This document shows, piece by piece, positions 7,759 through 16,400 of a stretch of DNA of 31,336 bases. Position numbers and translations under genes: made by a program. Source of the DNA: JBCDAP01 sp038747915 (GTDB taxonomy: Bacteria > Planctomycetota > Phycisphaerae > Phycisphaerales > UBA1924); assembly GCA_038747915.1 (NCBI GenBank), contig JBCDJJ010000040.1, positions 1 to 31,336 of the forward strand, read 5' to 3'. Position 1 is the stretch's first letter; each line of letters opens with the position of its first letter. The notes under the pieces were generated by a model that was not told where the DNA came from, ran no database searches, and saw nothing but the letters and a program-made list of their open reading frames with translations.

Positions 7759-9222
7759 TCATCGGATCACAGCTCCTCGCACGCGGTCGCGCGGCATCGA
7801 GAGCGGCTCCGACATGGTGCCGCGGCGCGGACGTTCGAGCAGTGTGTATAGCACGAAGTTGTTGAACAGCGGGTCCTTCGTCAGGCCGATGTGGCTCGAC
7901 GCCAGAAACTGCACGATGGACCAGTCGATGGGCGATCGCAGGCGAGGGATATAGGCGTGCCCGACACGCTCGTCCATTAGTGCGCTCGCGCGGGTGACCG
8001 TGCCGTCACCCGGGGCATCGCCGACCGTGACAACCTCGCCCGTCTCGGGGTCGACGGAGATCCGATCCGGTGTCGGCGTGGCATCACCCGCGATCAGGAA
8101 GAGCTCCGTGCCCGCCGGCGGTGTCGCTGGGGCATCGATCGCATCGAAGAACTGCCGCGTCCGCGCGAGGATCTTGCGGAGGTGATCGAGCGCGATGGCG
8201 CGACGTTCCTCGGCCGAGGTGACCTGGGGCAGCAGCTGCTGCAGCACACGGTCCTGCCGTGGGTCGGCCAGGCCCCACCCGAAACGCTCCCACACCGCTG
8301 GATCGAGCACGTCGACGGGCTCGCCCGACTCGAGGGCGATCAGCCGGTGCCGAGGGCGCGGCAGCAACTGATAAATCCCCGGCATGCTTCCGAGCACCGC
8401 GGCCCGGTAGTTCGGTGTGATCAGCGCGGCAAAGTTCACACCGTGGCAGAGCTGCTCGAGCGCGAGCACCGAGCCGGCGCTCGGCGTACCGATAACGATC
8501 GCCGACTCGACGTGGCGTGCCCCCTCCCAGGTGAGCGGCGGGAGCGAGCCGTCATCGGGAAGCGGTGTCGGTCCGTACCGCAGGTAGTACCGAAGCAGCA
8601 GCCCGCCCATCGAGTGCGCGACGATGTCAACCTTGTCCGAACCGCCCTCGGGCTGGGCAGATTTGGCATCGAGGATGTGCTCGTGCAGCCGCGCCGCCTG
8701 CTCGGAGAGATCACGCCGCCAGTCGTAGGCGAACTGGAAGCACGTGTAATGCACGCCGGCGTAGTCGATCTCGTTCTGGTTCTGCAGCTGATCGTCGCGA
8801 TACTTCCCCGCTGCGAGCGTGCGGAGGATGCCGGCGTAGGCCTCGAGTTCCACGCCGCGGATCAGCGCGATGTCCAGGGTGAGTGTGTCGAGCACCTCGG
8901 TCGGCACCACCTCGTCGCGCAGCTCGCGAAGCGGGGCGCCCTGGGCCATTGGCAGCGCCACAAGCCGGGCCCCCTCGGCGGTGTCGGCATCGGCGGCGCC
9001 GTAGATGAAGGAACCCCAGATCGGTCGGTGTGTGCCCGGCTCTTCGAGCTTCGAGCCCAGCACCCCGGGGATGACGATCACCGGGTTGCGGTCGGCGCCG
9101 ATGTTCTGAGCCGGTTCGTTGTAGATTCGCCCGAGATCCGGCGCCGCGGGTGACAGGCTGCACCCCGTTGCAACGACCATCGCCAGGCCCACCAGAACGA
9201 ACACGAGCCATTGGTGTCTCAC
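7759..9222 (-). CDS. lipoprotein of the LCAT-like alpha/beta-hydrolase family
   Basis: An esterase/acyltransferase-type hydrolase of about 487 residues, tethered to a membrane. Landmarks in order are VIVIPGVLGSKLE (oxyanion region of LCAT-like enzymes), FAYDWRRD, the nucleophile elbow VDIVAHSMGGLLLRYY, GDGTVTRASAL with the likely catalytic Asp, and SSHIGLTKDPLF with the likely catalytic His. The N-terminus MRHQWLVFVLVGLAMVVATGC is a lipoprotein signal with lipobox ATGC. I prefer GTG 9222 because GGAG lies six bases upstream; ATG 9246 would add eight residues (MAPRLERR) and has no ribosome site. It stands alone: 218 bases separate it from ptsH upstream, with no clear promoter seen. Lipid, polyester or wax-like substrates are possible; none is shown by the sequence. 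Confidence 0.85.
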   Translation of the reverse strand: MRHQWLVFVLVGLAMVVATGCSLSPAAPDLGRIYNEPAQNIGADRNPVIVIPGVLGSKLEEPGTHRPIWGSFIYGAADADTAEGARLVALPMAQGAPLRELRDEVVPTEVLDTLTLDIALIRGVELEAYAGILRTLAAGKYRDDQLQNQNEIDYAGVHYTCFQFAYDWRRDLSEQAARLHEHILDAKSAQPEGGSDKVDIVAHSMGGLLLRYYLRYGPTPLPDDGSLPPLTWEGARHVESAIVIGTPSAGSVLALEQLCHGVNFAALITPNYRAAVLGSMPGIYQLLPRPRHRLIALESGEPVDVLDPAVWERFGWGLADPRQDRVLQQLLPQVTSAEERRAIALDHLRKILARTRQFFDAIDAPATPPAGTELFLIAGDATPTPDRISVDPETGEVVTVGDAPGDGTVTRASALMDERVGHAYIPRLRSPIDWSIVQFLASSHIGLTKDPLFNNFVLYTLLERPRRGTMSEPLSMPRDRVRGAVIR

Positions 9223-9464
9223 GCGTCGCTCCAGACGTGGTGCCATCTTCGGAATGGGCCGAACAACCGCCTCACTACCTTACAAAAGCGGTCTCGCGGC
9301 CTGCCGGCGGCGCAGCTCGTGAGGCCGAGCGTGACTGCTCCCAGATACCCAATCATTCTCCGCACAAATTGAGCGTCTGTGCTGAATCTCACCGCGCGGC
9401 CCGAGCCCGATTCGTTGCAACGCTCATCGGTCGATGAGGTGGGCAGATTCCGATGCCAAGCGAG

Positions 9465-9773
9465 TCAGTCCTCGTCGAAGCCGCGCCCGACGAGCGACGC
9501 CAGACCGTCGCACAGCGCCTGGGCATCATCGCCCTCGCAGGTGATCTCGAGCTCGGTGCCCTGCGTCGCTGCGAGCATCATCACCTGCATGATGCTCTTG
9601 CCGTCAACGGCCTCGGCGCCCGCATCATCGGTCCGCCGGATGATCACGGAAGCCGAGAAGCCCGAGGCCAGGTCGACGAGCGACATCGCCGGGCGCGCGT
9701 GCAGCCCAAGACGGTTGGTAATCGTCACGATGGCTTTGGCATGCTGAGGCATGGGTGGCGCAGCCTTGGTCAT
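9465..9773 (-). CDS. ptsH: HPr-like phosphocarrier (NPr type)
   Basis: A small phosphocarrier of the phosphotransferase system. The active histidine is H25 in RLGLHARPAM, and the regulatory serine region is VDGKSIMQVMMLA with S60. It passes phosphate from enzyme I to an EIIA protein. The next gene upstream is an EIIA-Ntr, and no sugar permease gene is nearby, so a regulatory nitrogen-type PTS (NPr) is more likely than sugar import. ATG 9773 gives 102 residues. An internal ATG at 9752 (MPQHAKAIV) gives 95 and matches the usual HPr length; neither has a strong ribosome site. It is the last gene of the minus-strand operon that begins with the STAS gene. Confidence 0.93.
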   Translation of the reverse strand: MTKAAPPMPQHAKAIVTITNRLGLHARPAMSLVDLASGFSASVIIRRTDDAGAEAVDGKSIMQVMMLAATQGTELEITCEGDDAQALCDGLASLVGRGFDED

Positions 9774-9796
9774 CCATCGGCGGAGAGAATCGCGAG

Positions 9797-10273
9797 TCAG
9801 GAGGGCAAGCGCTGGTTGTCGGCGTCGTCGAGCACGGCGATCACGTCGTCCGCGGTGCTCGCCTGGCGGAGGAACCGGCGGAATGCGTCCTTCGAGAGGT
9901 TCGTGAAGATCACCTCCATCGCGTGCAGGTGTACCTCCGGATCGCCTGCAGGCGACACGAGCAGGAACACACAGTGCACCGGTTGCCCATCGAGCGAGCT
10001 GAAGTCGATCCCCGCTTCGCTTACACCGATCGCCGCGCTGATCTTCCCGACCGCGTCGTGTTTGACGTGCGGGATTGCGACGCCCCGGCCGAACCCGGTG
10101 CTGCCCTTGGCTTCGCGATCGAGGATGGCCGTCCGAAGCTCATCACGGAGCGCGCCATCGACCACCTCCGCCGCGATGAGCGCACCGAGCAATTCGTCGA
10201 TCGCCCCATCACGGGTTGCGGCCTCCAACTTTGACACGATCGCCTGGTCGGCGACGATCTCGCGCATCTTCAT
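9797..10273 (-). CDS. ptsN: PTS EIIA nitrogen-regulatory protein
   Basis: An EIIA of the fructose/nitrogen family, about 158 residues. The phosphorylated histidine is H69 in GFGRGVAIPHVK, preceded by the family motif GSTG. The rest (VHCVFLLVSPAGDPEVHLHAM) follows the EIIA-Ntr pattern. It accepts phosphate from the HPr-like protein encoded next and probably acts as a regulator. I chose ATG 10273 because MKMREIVADQ matches the usual start of the family. GTG 10303 overlaps the hpf stop (GTGA) and would add ten residues, so coupling from hpf is an alternative. The order hpf - ptsN - ptsH mirrors the proteobacterial hpf-ptsN-(rapZ)-npr cluster without rapZ. Confidence 0.93.
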   Translation of the reverse strand: MKMREIVADQAIVSKLEAATRDGAIDELLGALIAAEVVDGALRDELRTAILDREAKGSTGFGRGVAIPHVKHDAVGKISAAIGVSEAGIDFSSLDGQPVHCVFLLVSPAGDPEVHLHAMEVIFTNLSKDAFRRFLRQASTADDVIAVLDDADNQRLPS

Positions 10274-10299
10274 GGTCGTGCGGACTCCTGATCCCTCGG

Positions 10300-10599
10300 T
10301 CACCGCTTGGAATTGCGGAGCTTTTCTTTGAAATCGGTCAGCTGACGGGTCATCTTGTCGCTCGCGAGGTCGATGGTCTTGTACACGCTGTCACCCTCCG
10401 CGTGCGACACGAAGGTGTCGTGCTTCTCGACATCGACCCGGAACTCCGTCGAGAAGGTCTCGTTGCTGCTGTGCTCGAGCACCACCTCGATCCGCTCCAC
10501 GCCGTCGTAGTACCTCGGGAGCTTCTCGCTCTTCTGCTGAGCGTACTGGTCGATGGCATCGGTGAGTTCCATGTTGCGTGCGGACACATCGATGCGCAT
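10300..10599 (-). CDS. hpf: ribosome hibernation promoting factor, short form
   Basis: A 99-residue HPF/YfiA-family protein that binds the small ribosomal subunit and silences ribosomes in poor growth. MRIDVSARNMELTDAIDQY opens the fold, followed by KLPRYYDGVERIEVVLE and a basic helix ending KEKLRNSKR. The length fits the short form, without the C-terminal dimerisation domain of long HPF. ATG 10599 is chosen because GGAG lies seven bases upstream; an upstream in-frame start at 10638 would add a non-conserved 13-residue leader. It sits between the DUF502 gene (35 bases) and ptsN. Confidence 0.93.
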   Translation of the reverse strand: MRIDVSARNMELTDAIDQYAQQKSEKLPRYYDGVERIEVVLEHSSNETFSTEFRVDVEKHDTFVSHAEGDSVYKTIDLASDKMTRQLTDFKEKLRNSKR

Positions 10600-10634
10600 G
10601 TCGTCGCTCCTCGTCGCGGATTCGTGTCGTCGGT

Positions 10635-11606
10635 TCAAGGCCCGGGGTCGTCACCGGGCGGTCGTGGAGCCCCCATCATGGGCGGGCCGGACCCGGCTGC
10701 CAAGTCGGCCGCACCGGCCTTGGGCAGCGGGTCGTGCTCGAGCCCCTGGCGGAAACGCGCGGGCTGACGGTGCGGGGGCACGAGCACCCCGCCGGACACC
10801 ACGAATCGGATCGCCTCGTCCATGGTCACCGCCACCTCGTACACCTCCTCCACCGGAACATTGATCGTGTACCCGGTGAACGGGGTGGGCGAACTCGGGA
10901 TGAAGACCGTCGCCAGCCGTTGGCCCGCAACCCTTTCGATGAGGTCCATCGATCCGCCGGTGAGCAGCCCGACGGTCCAGATCCCGCGACGCGGGTACTC
11001 CACGACCACGACCTTGCTCCCCGGCATCGCCCGCTTGACCGACCCGTCACCGACGAGGAAATCGGTGATCTGCTTGACATTCGGGTAGACCTGCTTGACG
11101 AGGGGGAGCCTCACGAAAAATCGCTCGACGCGCTGATAGACCCGGCGCCCGATCAGATTGCCGAAGAACACACCCGCGAGATAGATGCCGATGATGGCGA
11201 CAACAAAGCCGATGCCCTCGAGGTACCAGTGCTTGCGCCAGAACGCCGCGAAGTCCTCACGGCGGATCTCTCGCGTGAGCATACGAGCGATCTGCGACTC
11301 GCCCAGACTCCGATCGAGATCGGTGCGGCGCGCCCGCGCATCGGCAAGCTCCTCGGGTGTCACGTCGTACCAAGACGGAACCTCGGCGCCGAACAGCTCC
11401 GATGCATCACCCACCACGCGAAGGATCACGAACCGCACGCCGCCGTTGATCGGCTCGGCGATGTACCGGTGCATGATCGAGAGTGTCCACACGAGCAGCC
11501 CGACGGTGAGCACAGAGGGCAGCAGGATGCCCAGACCACGCAGGAAGAACTTGCGGAAGTCGCTCGAAAACCCTCGCGTGCTCGGACGTGGTGTTTCGTC
11601 GGTCAT
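10635..11606 (-). CDS. DUF502-family inner-membrane protein
   Basis: A 323-residue membrane protein. Transmembrane helices are visible at about 23-45 (LRGLGILLPSVLTVGLLVW) and 130-152 (IGFVVAIIGIYLAGVFFGN). They are followed by the DUF502 core: VERFFVRLPLVKQVYPNVKQ, then VEYPRRGIWTVGLLTG, and VFIPSSPTPFTGYTINVP. Between the helices is a longer insertion rich in charged residues (about 70-125). The C-terminal 45 residues are Pro-rich and low-complexity. DUF502 proteins are widespread; their role is unclear to me, though a plant relative has been linked to growth control. The start ATG overlaps the purN stop (ATGA at 11603-11606), so the genes are coupled. Confidence 0.9.
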   Translation of the reverse strand: MTDETPRPSTRGFSSDFRKFFLRGLGILLPSVLTVGLLVWTLSIMHRYIAEPINGGVRFVILRVVGDASELFGAEVPSWYDVTPEELADARARRTDLDRSLGESQIARMLTREIRREDFAAFWRKHWYLEGIGFVVAIIGIYLAGVFFGNLIGRRVYQRVERFFVRLPLVKQVYPNVKQITDFLVGDGSVKRAMPGSKVVVVEYPRRGIWTVGLLTGGSMDLIERVAGQRLATVFIPSSPTPFTGYTINVPVEEVYEVAVTMDEAIRFVVSGGVLVPPHRQPARFRQGLEHDPLPKAGAADLAAGSGPPMMGAPRPPGDDPGP

Positions 11607-12277
11607 GACGCCCCGGGAGCGAGTTTAGCGGCATGCGACGCGCGAGGTGACGACGCGAGGCCCATCGGTGGAACCGGCTGCCGAAGCCGCACACGCCCAT
11701 TCTCCACGGTGAACCCATCCAGTAACGCCGCGATCGCTGCCGGGTATAGCTCGCGCTCCAAGGCGAACACACGCGCCGCCAGGTCGTCTGGTGTGTCCTC
11801 GGGCTCGACCGCGCACACCGCCTGCGCCACGATCGGCCCGCGGTCGTACGCCTCATCGCACAGGTGCACCGTGCATCCCGAGAGACGGCACCCCGCATCG
11901 ATCACCGCTCGATGGACCCGGGCGCCGTACATCCCGCGCCCACCAAAGCTCGGCAGCAGCGCCGGGTGAATATTCACCACACGCTCCTCGAACCCTGGCG
12001 CGATGGGCAACAAACGCGTGTACCCCGCGAGGACAATCCAATCGACCGTGTACGTCGAGGCAAGCGACTCAACAGCGACCTCGCCGAGCACCGTGGGGAT
12101 GCCTTGTGCGGCGGCCCAGTCGAGCGCGCCGCACCGCCGCGAGGCCCCAACAGCCACGACCTCGGCGAGCAGCTCACCGCCGCGGGTCCGCTCGACGAGG
12201 TTGCGGACCGTGCGCCCACCGCCCGAGACCATCACCGCAAGCCGAGCCGGATCACCTGTCGATTGTGCAGCCGTCAC
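11603..12277 (-). CDS. purN: phosphoribosylglycinamide formyltransferase (GART)
   Basis: Transfers a formyl group from 10-formyltetrahydrofolate to GAR, the third step of purine synthesis. MVSGGGRTVRNLVE is the phosphate-binding start (usually SGxGSN; here GGGRTV, a slight variation). WIVLAGYTRLLP lies in the folate pocket. N102 and H104 in NIHPALLPSFGGRGMYG are catalytic, and SGCTVHLCDEAYDRGP supplies the catalytic Asp, probably D145. Length (224 residues) is normal. The GTG start overlaps the stop of the STAS gene (GTGA), and the end overlaps DUF502. Its place in a regulatory operon away from other pur genes is unusual but the enzyme looks intact. Confidence 0.93.
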   Translation of the reverse strand: MTAAQSTGDPARLAVMVSGGGRTVRNLVERTRGGELLAEVVAVGASRRCGALDWAAAQGIPTVLGEVAVESLASTYTVDWIVLAGYTRLLPIAPGFEERVVNIHPALLPSFGGRGMYGARVHRAVIDAGCRLSGCTVHLCDEAYDRGPIVAQAVCAVEPEDTPDDLAARVFALERELYPAAIAALLDGFTVENGRVRLRQPVPPMGLASSPRASHAAKLAPGAS

Positions 12278-12633
12278 GAGACCTTCTTGATGGCCTTCTT
12301 CTGATCTGGTGTCACGATCAGCAGCCGGTCGAGGTTCGAGAGGCGGAGAAGCTGCGTCAGATTCTCATCCAGGCCGAAGAGCGCCAGCTTGCCGCCACTC
12401 TTTCGACAGGCGTTGCTCAACGAGATCAGCATGCCCAGACCCACCGAGGGCAGCATGGTCACGCGGGAAAAGTCGATGGCCACCCGGCTCGACGACTCGG
12501 CAGCGGCCGCGATCACCTCGCCCTGGATCACCCCCGCCTCGCGTTCGCGGACCGCGGGGCAATGCACGCGTGCGATCGTGACGCCTTCGACGAGCTCCGT
12601 CGAAACAATGCTGGCCTGCTCCGCCTTCGTCAT
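12274..12633 (-). CDS. STAS-domain protein (anti-sigma factor antagonist type)
   Basis: A 119-residue single STAS domain. VAIDFSRVTMLPSVGLGMLI is the strand-loop-helix that carries the phosphorylatable residue in SpoIIAA/RsbV-type proteins. Here S63 lies two positions before the conserved Gly, as in the SSxGL variants of the family. The usual Asp in front of it is replaced by Pro. Such proteins switch partner kinases or sigma factors by binding when unphosphorylated. No cognate serine kinase gene is in the window. It is the first gene of the operon and lies only 33 bases from the divergent DinB-like gene, so its promoter must overlap that gene. Confidence 0.85.
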   Translation of the reverse strand: MTKAEQASIVSTELVEGVTIARVHCPAVREREAGVIQGEVIAAAAESSSRVAIDFSRVTMLPSVGLGMLISLSNACRKSGGKLALFGLDENLTQLLRLSNLDRLLIVTPDQKKAIKKVS

Positions 12634-12666
12634 GGTTGGATGATATCAGTCGGTAGACTCCGTCGG

Positions 12667-13236
12667 ATGTCCACGGACCCGACCGAGGGCGTGCCCCCGC
12701 CTCCACCGCCCCGCGCACGGCTCGAAGCCCTGGGGTTCGCCGATCTCGTCGCCCGGTATCGAATGGGCCCGACGCAGTTCCACGCGTCGCTTCTCGAGGT
12801 GCCGGACGAGTCGCTCGACACCTTCTTCTTGCCAGAGGCGGGGGTCGGGAGGTGGTCCGTGCGCACGCTCGTGGGGCATCTGGCGGATGTTGAGCTGCTC
12901 ATGGTGCAGCGGCTCCGTCGGATCGCCGCGGAAGAGGCGCCGCTCCTGGGCGGGTACGACGAGGACGCTGCCATCGATGCCGGGCTCTACCTCGGCGCGG
13001 ACAAGCCGGTCGCCGGGTTCCTCGCGGTGCTCGTGTCGGTCCGGAACTGGTGCGGAGAATGGCTGACCACCTTGGACCGATCGGTCGGTGAGCGACGGGC
13101 CCTGCACCCCGAGCTCGGCGAGGTCCGGTTCATCGGTGTGCTGTCGTACGCGACGTGGCACCTCGAGCACCACGCGCGATTTCTGCACCTCAAACTCCAG
13201 AAGCTCGATCGGGCGCGTCACGACACACCCGCGTGA
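12667..13236 (+). CDS. DinB-like metal-binding four-helix protein
   Basis: A 189-residue protein of the DinB/YfiT-like fold. The metal-binding histidines appear as GHLADVELLMVQRLR in the second helix and WHLEHHARFLH near the end, giving the H...HxxxH pattern of the family. WSVRTLVGHLAD preceded by an aspartate/glutamate-rich turn is typical. Some members are thiol-transferases using bacillithiol or mycothiol; many have no known role. ATG 12667 starts a Pro-rich leader (residues 9-15). Divergent from the STAS gene with only 33 bases between the two starts. Confidence 0.82.
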   Translation: MSTDPTEGVPPPPPPRARLEALGFADLVARYRMGPTQFHASLLEVPDESLDTFFLPEAGVGRWSVRTLVGHLADVELLMVQRLRRIAAEEAPLLGGYDEDAAIDAGLYLGADKPVAGFLAVLVSVRNWCGEWLTTLDRSVGERRALHPELGEVRFIGVLSYATWHLEHHARFLHLKLQKLDRARHDTPA

Positions 13237-13248
13237 GGCCCGCGGGCC
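13237..13248. terminator. 12-bp palindrome after the DinB-like gene, weak terminator candidate
   Basis: GGCCCGCGGGCC begins at the last base of the upstream stop codon region and is a perfect palindrome. A run of five T's follows about ten bases later. The stem has no loop, so it would have to open in the middle; I call it weak. Confidence 0.3.
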
Positions 13249-13301
13249 GAGGTCCGGTTTTTGGGGCCATATCGGTCCGGGGACCACTCTTCGCATGCCC
13301 G

Positions 13302-13307
13302 TATACT
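13302..13307 (+). promoter_or_regulatory. possible -10 element of the giant secreted protein gene
   Basis: TATACT matches the -10 consensus at five of six positions and lies 110 bases before the start at 13417. The spot for a -35 element, 17 bases upstream, reads GGGGAC and is a poor match. A GAGAGG/CCTCTC stem at 13314-13338 would lie at the start of the transcript. An activator or another start site is equally possible. Confidence 0.3.
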
Positions 13308-13416
13308 CGCATCGAGAGGTCCGGCGTCGGTCCTCTCTGACGCGGCAGTCCAGCCGCAATGACTCTCTTGCGATGACGCACGCACCCGTGCACGGGACAG
13401 AGTGAGGACGCGACGA

Positions 13417-16400
13417 ATGAACATCATCCGTGGTCGGTTCGGCGGTGCGAGCATGCTCCTCGCGGCAGCGATGGCCTCGTCCGCTTCGGCGTACCTCGTC
13501 TCCCCGCTCGGGCCGATCCGTCAGGACGCGATCGTTGCCGGCATGCACGTGCAGAACCCGGCCTCGGTGATCACGTACAGCTACGTCATCGACACCAACA
13601 CGCTGCTGATGCTGGCCCCCGAGTTCGACGACGACGGAACCCCGATTCTGGTGCACTACGAGGATGGGATCCCCGGCGACGCGACAATCCTCTTTAGTCA
13701 GCTCAACGCGCTGTTCGCCTCGCAGCTCGGTGTGCCCGCGGCCGAGGCCCAGGCGGTCTGGCAGGGGATCGTCGATGACGTGGCGCAGGCCTACAGCCAA
13801 GAGTCGGTCATGGATCTCCAGTTCGTCGCTGCCAATGCGTTCCCCGCGAACTGGGACGACGAGGGCGGGGCGGTCGATATCGACGACACGCCGTTCACCG
13901 CCGGCGACGGCATGAACCCGCCGATGGGCACCCTGGATGTCGGCTTCCTCTTCGCGGAGAATGGTGCGCTGGGTTGCGCAGACCGGATCGCCCGAGACCC
14001 ACTCGATCCGTTGAGGGATGGCGTCCCCTTCGCGGATCTGCCGCAGAACGGCGGTGAGAACGACTCGGGCGTGTGCCGCGACCCCGAGCAGGGACCCTTC
14101 GTCGGCGATATCCGCATCGCGATGGATTCGAGCCCGTTGGGTGGCGGTGCCACGTTCGCCGTTGTGCTGCCCGGTGTCGCATCCATCGGAGGCGGACCCG
14201 GGGCCTTCGAGGATGGCACGATCGCCGCTGGCTACAACTCGTCGGGGCGCGACATCATCCTCGATCCGACGCAAGACTGGGCGAACCCCGCGGGTGGGTT
14301 CGCTTTCTTCCGCAACACGATCGCCAAGGCGTTCGGTATCGCGCTCGGCCTGGACGAAGTCCCCTTCTGCGTGGGCGATCCGCAACGGATCATGCAAATC
14401 GGACCGACATCGCTCTTCACGGGCGCGGGCGGCGGGGAGGACACCGACGGCGACGGGGTGATCGACACGACAGAAGATCTGAACGGCAACGGCGTTTTCG
14501 ACCCCGGTGAAGACCTCGACAACGATGGTAACTTTGACGACTTCAACGAAGACCTCGACGGCGACGGAAACTTCGACGTCTTTTACGAAGACATCTTCGA
14601 CCTCGACGGGAACTTCGACAACGTCAACGAGGACCTGGACGGCGACGGCAACTTCGACGCCGCGGACGAAGATGTGAACGGCAACTTCCTGCTCGATGCC
14701 GGCGAGGACATCGACGGCGATGGCAGACTCGACCGCGGCGAGGACGTCAACAACAACGGCGTGCTCGACCCCGGTGAGGATCTCGACGGCGACGGCGTCC
14801 TCGATCGGAGCGAGGACCTCGACGGCGACGCCAACTTCGATACCGGCGAAGATCTCAACGCCAACGGTGTGCTCGACCCCGGCGAAGACTTCGACGGCGA
14901 CGGCATGCTCGACAACACGGAGGACCTCGACGGTGACGGCAACTTCGACGTCGGCGAGGACACCATGCCGACCAACAACGCCGCCGACCCCGGCGAGGAT
15001 CTCAACATGGACGGGTTTATCACCCTCATTGAAGACCTCGACGTCGACGGCAACTTCGATATCGGCGAGGACCGCAACCTGAACGGCGTCCTCGACCCAC
15101 CGGCCGGTGGGTTCCCGATCGTCACCGGCGCGTTCCCCCGGTTGGTGTTCGGCAGCGCCGACCCCGCGGTGAACCTCCTCGACAACTTCGGCAATACCGT
15201 CCTCCCGATCGACGAGGCACGCGGCATCCGCGAGCTCTACGGCGATCCGAGCGATCCGAACAACCTGAGCGTGCCGCCTCTTGGCCCGCCGTTCCCGAGC
15301 TTCACCGCGTCCAGCGAGTTCGTGGTCGACAGCGTGACCACTCGCAACAGCAGCGAGGATCTGACGGTCGTCGGGGTCGTCTCGTTCGATGCCGATGCCG
15401 GCGCCGGCGCGCTGGCGATCCCCACGAACGAACTCGACGACGTCTTCGAGATCCAGTTCGCGGCGCAGGACTCGATCGATATCTTCGTCACGATCACGCT
15501 CGAGCCGCTGCCGGATCCCAACGACTTCGATTCGGTCGACCCCTACTCGAACACGACCTGCGGCGCACCGATCGATTACACAAGCGGGACCGACCTCGCC
15601 TTCAACCTGCTCGACGAGGCGAACACGGTGCCCGCGACCATTCAGGCACTCTCGGTCAACGGCGGCGCGACGATCCCCACGCCCATCGGAGCGCCGCAGC
15701 TCGTCGGGGGGAACCCCGCTGGTCAGGACGAGGTCGTCAGCTTCGTTCTGACGCAAGCGGAGACGATCTTCGTTTCCGTGGTGCAGGACCCCGGCATGAG
15801 CGGGGAGACCGCCCCCACCGAGGCGCAGCTGTACAGACTGACGATCGAGGTCGACAACACCAACCTCGAAGAGGGCGTGTCCGTGCAGGCGGTCTTCGAT
15901 CAGGCCGAACGCCTGATCGCGATCAACGCCGGCGCGAACGAGGACCCCACACCGCGGTTCAGCCGCGATACCGCGGCTCTTGAACGGCCCGTCGCCCGCT
16001 TCTACGACACAGGCCCCAACCTCTTCTTTGACGATGTCGTGGTCGCCCATGGCGAGTCCTTCGCGCCGCTATCGACCTTCCCGCCGGCGGGCAGCACCCA
16101 CGCCCGGCAGCGAGTGCTCAACGCGCTGCGTCCCGACGGACTGAACGGCTACACAGGTGCCGGCGTCCGAATGGGCATCATCGGCACGACACACCCCGTC
16201 GCCACCCACGAGGCGTTTGGCGGTCGAACCATCGAGCGGATCGCCTACGGCACGGATGTCGCCGCTGCGACCAGCATCAACTCAAACACCGGGGCGCCGG
16301 TCTTCTTCGGCGATCAGAACCCTCCGCTGCCCGGCTTCGAGACAGTCACCTCGCGCGTGGCGTACTCCGAATCGGCGATCCCGACGGCGGCCCTCGCCAT

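Noticed and set aside
14437..15098. CRISPR-like or tandem DNA array
   Set aside because: The repeats are in-frame coding units with DxDxDG spacing and variable lengths; no constant repeat/spacer pattern.
12646..16050. A minus-strand open frame of over 1,100 codons across the giant protein gene
   Set aside because: It is antisense to the Asp-rich repeats and to the DinB-like gene. Its repeated VAVEVLAGIE-type sequence is the mirror of GAC/GAG-rich codons, and it has no signal or domain of its own.
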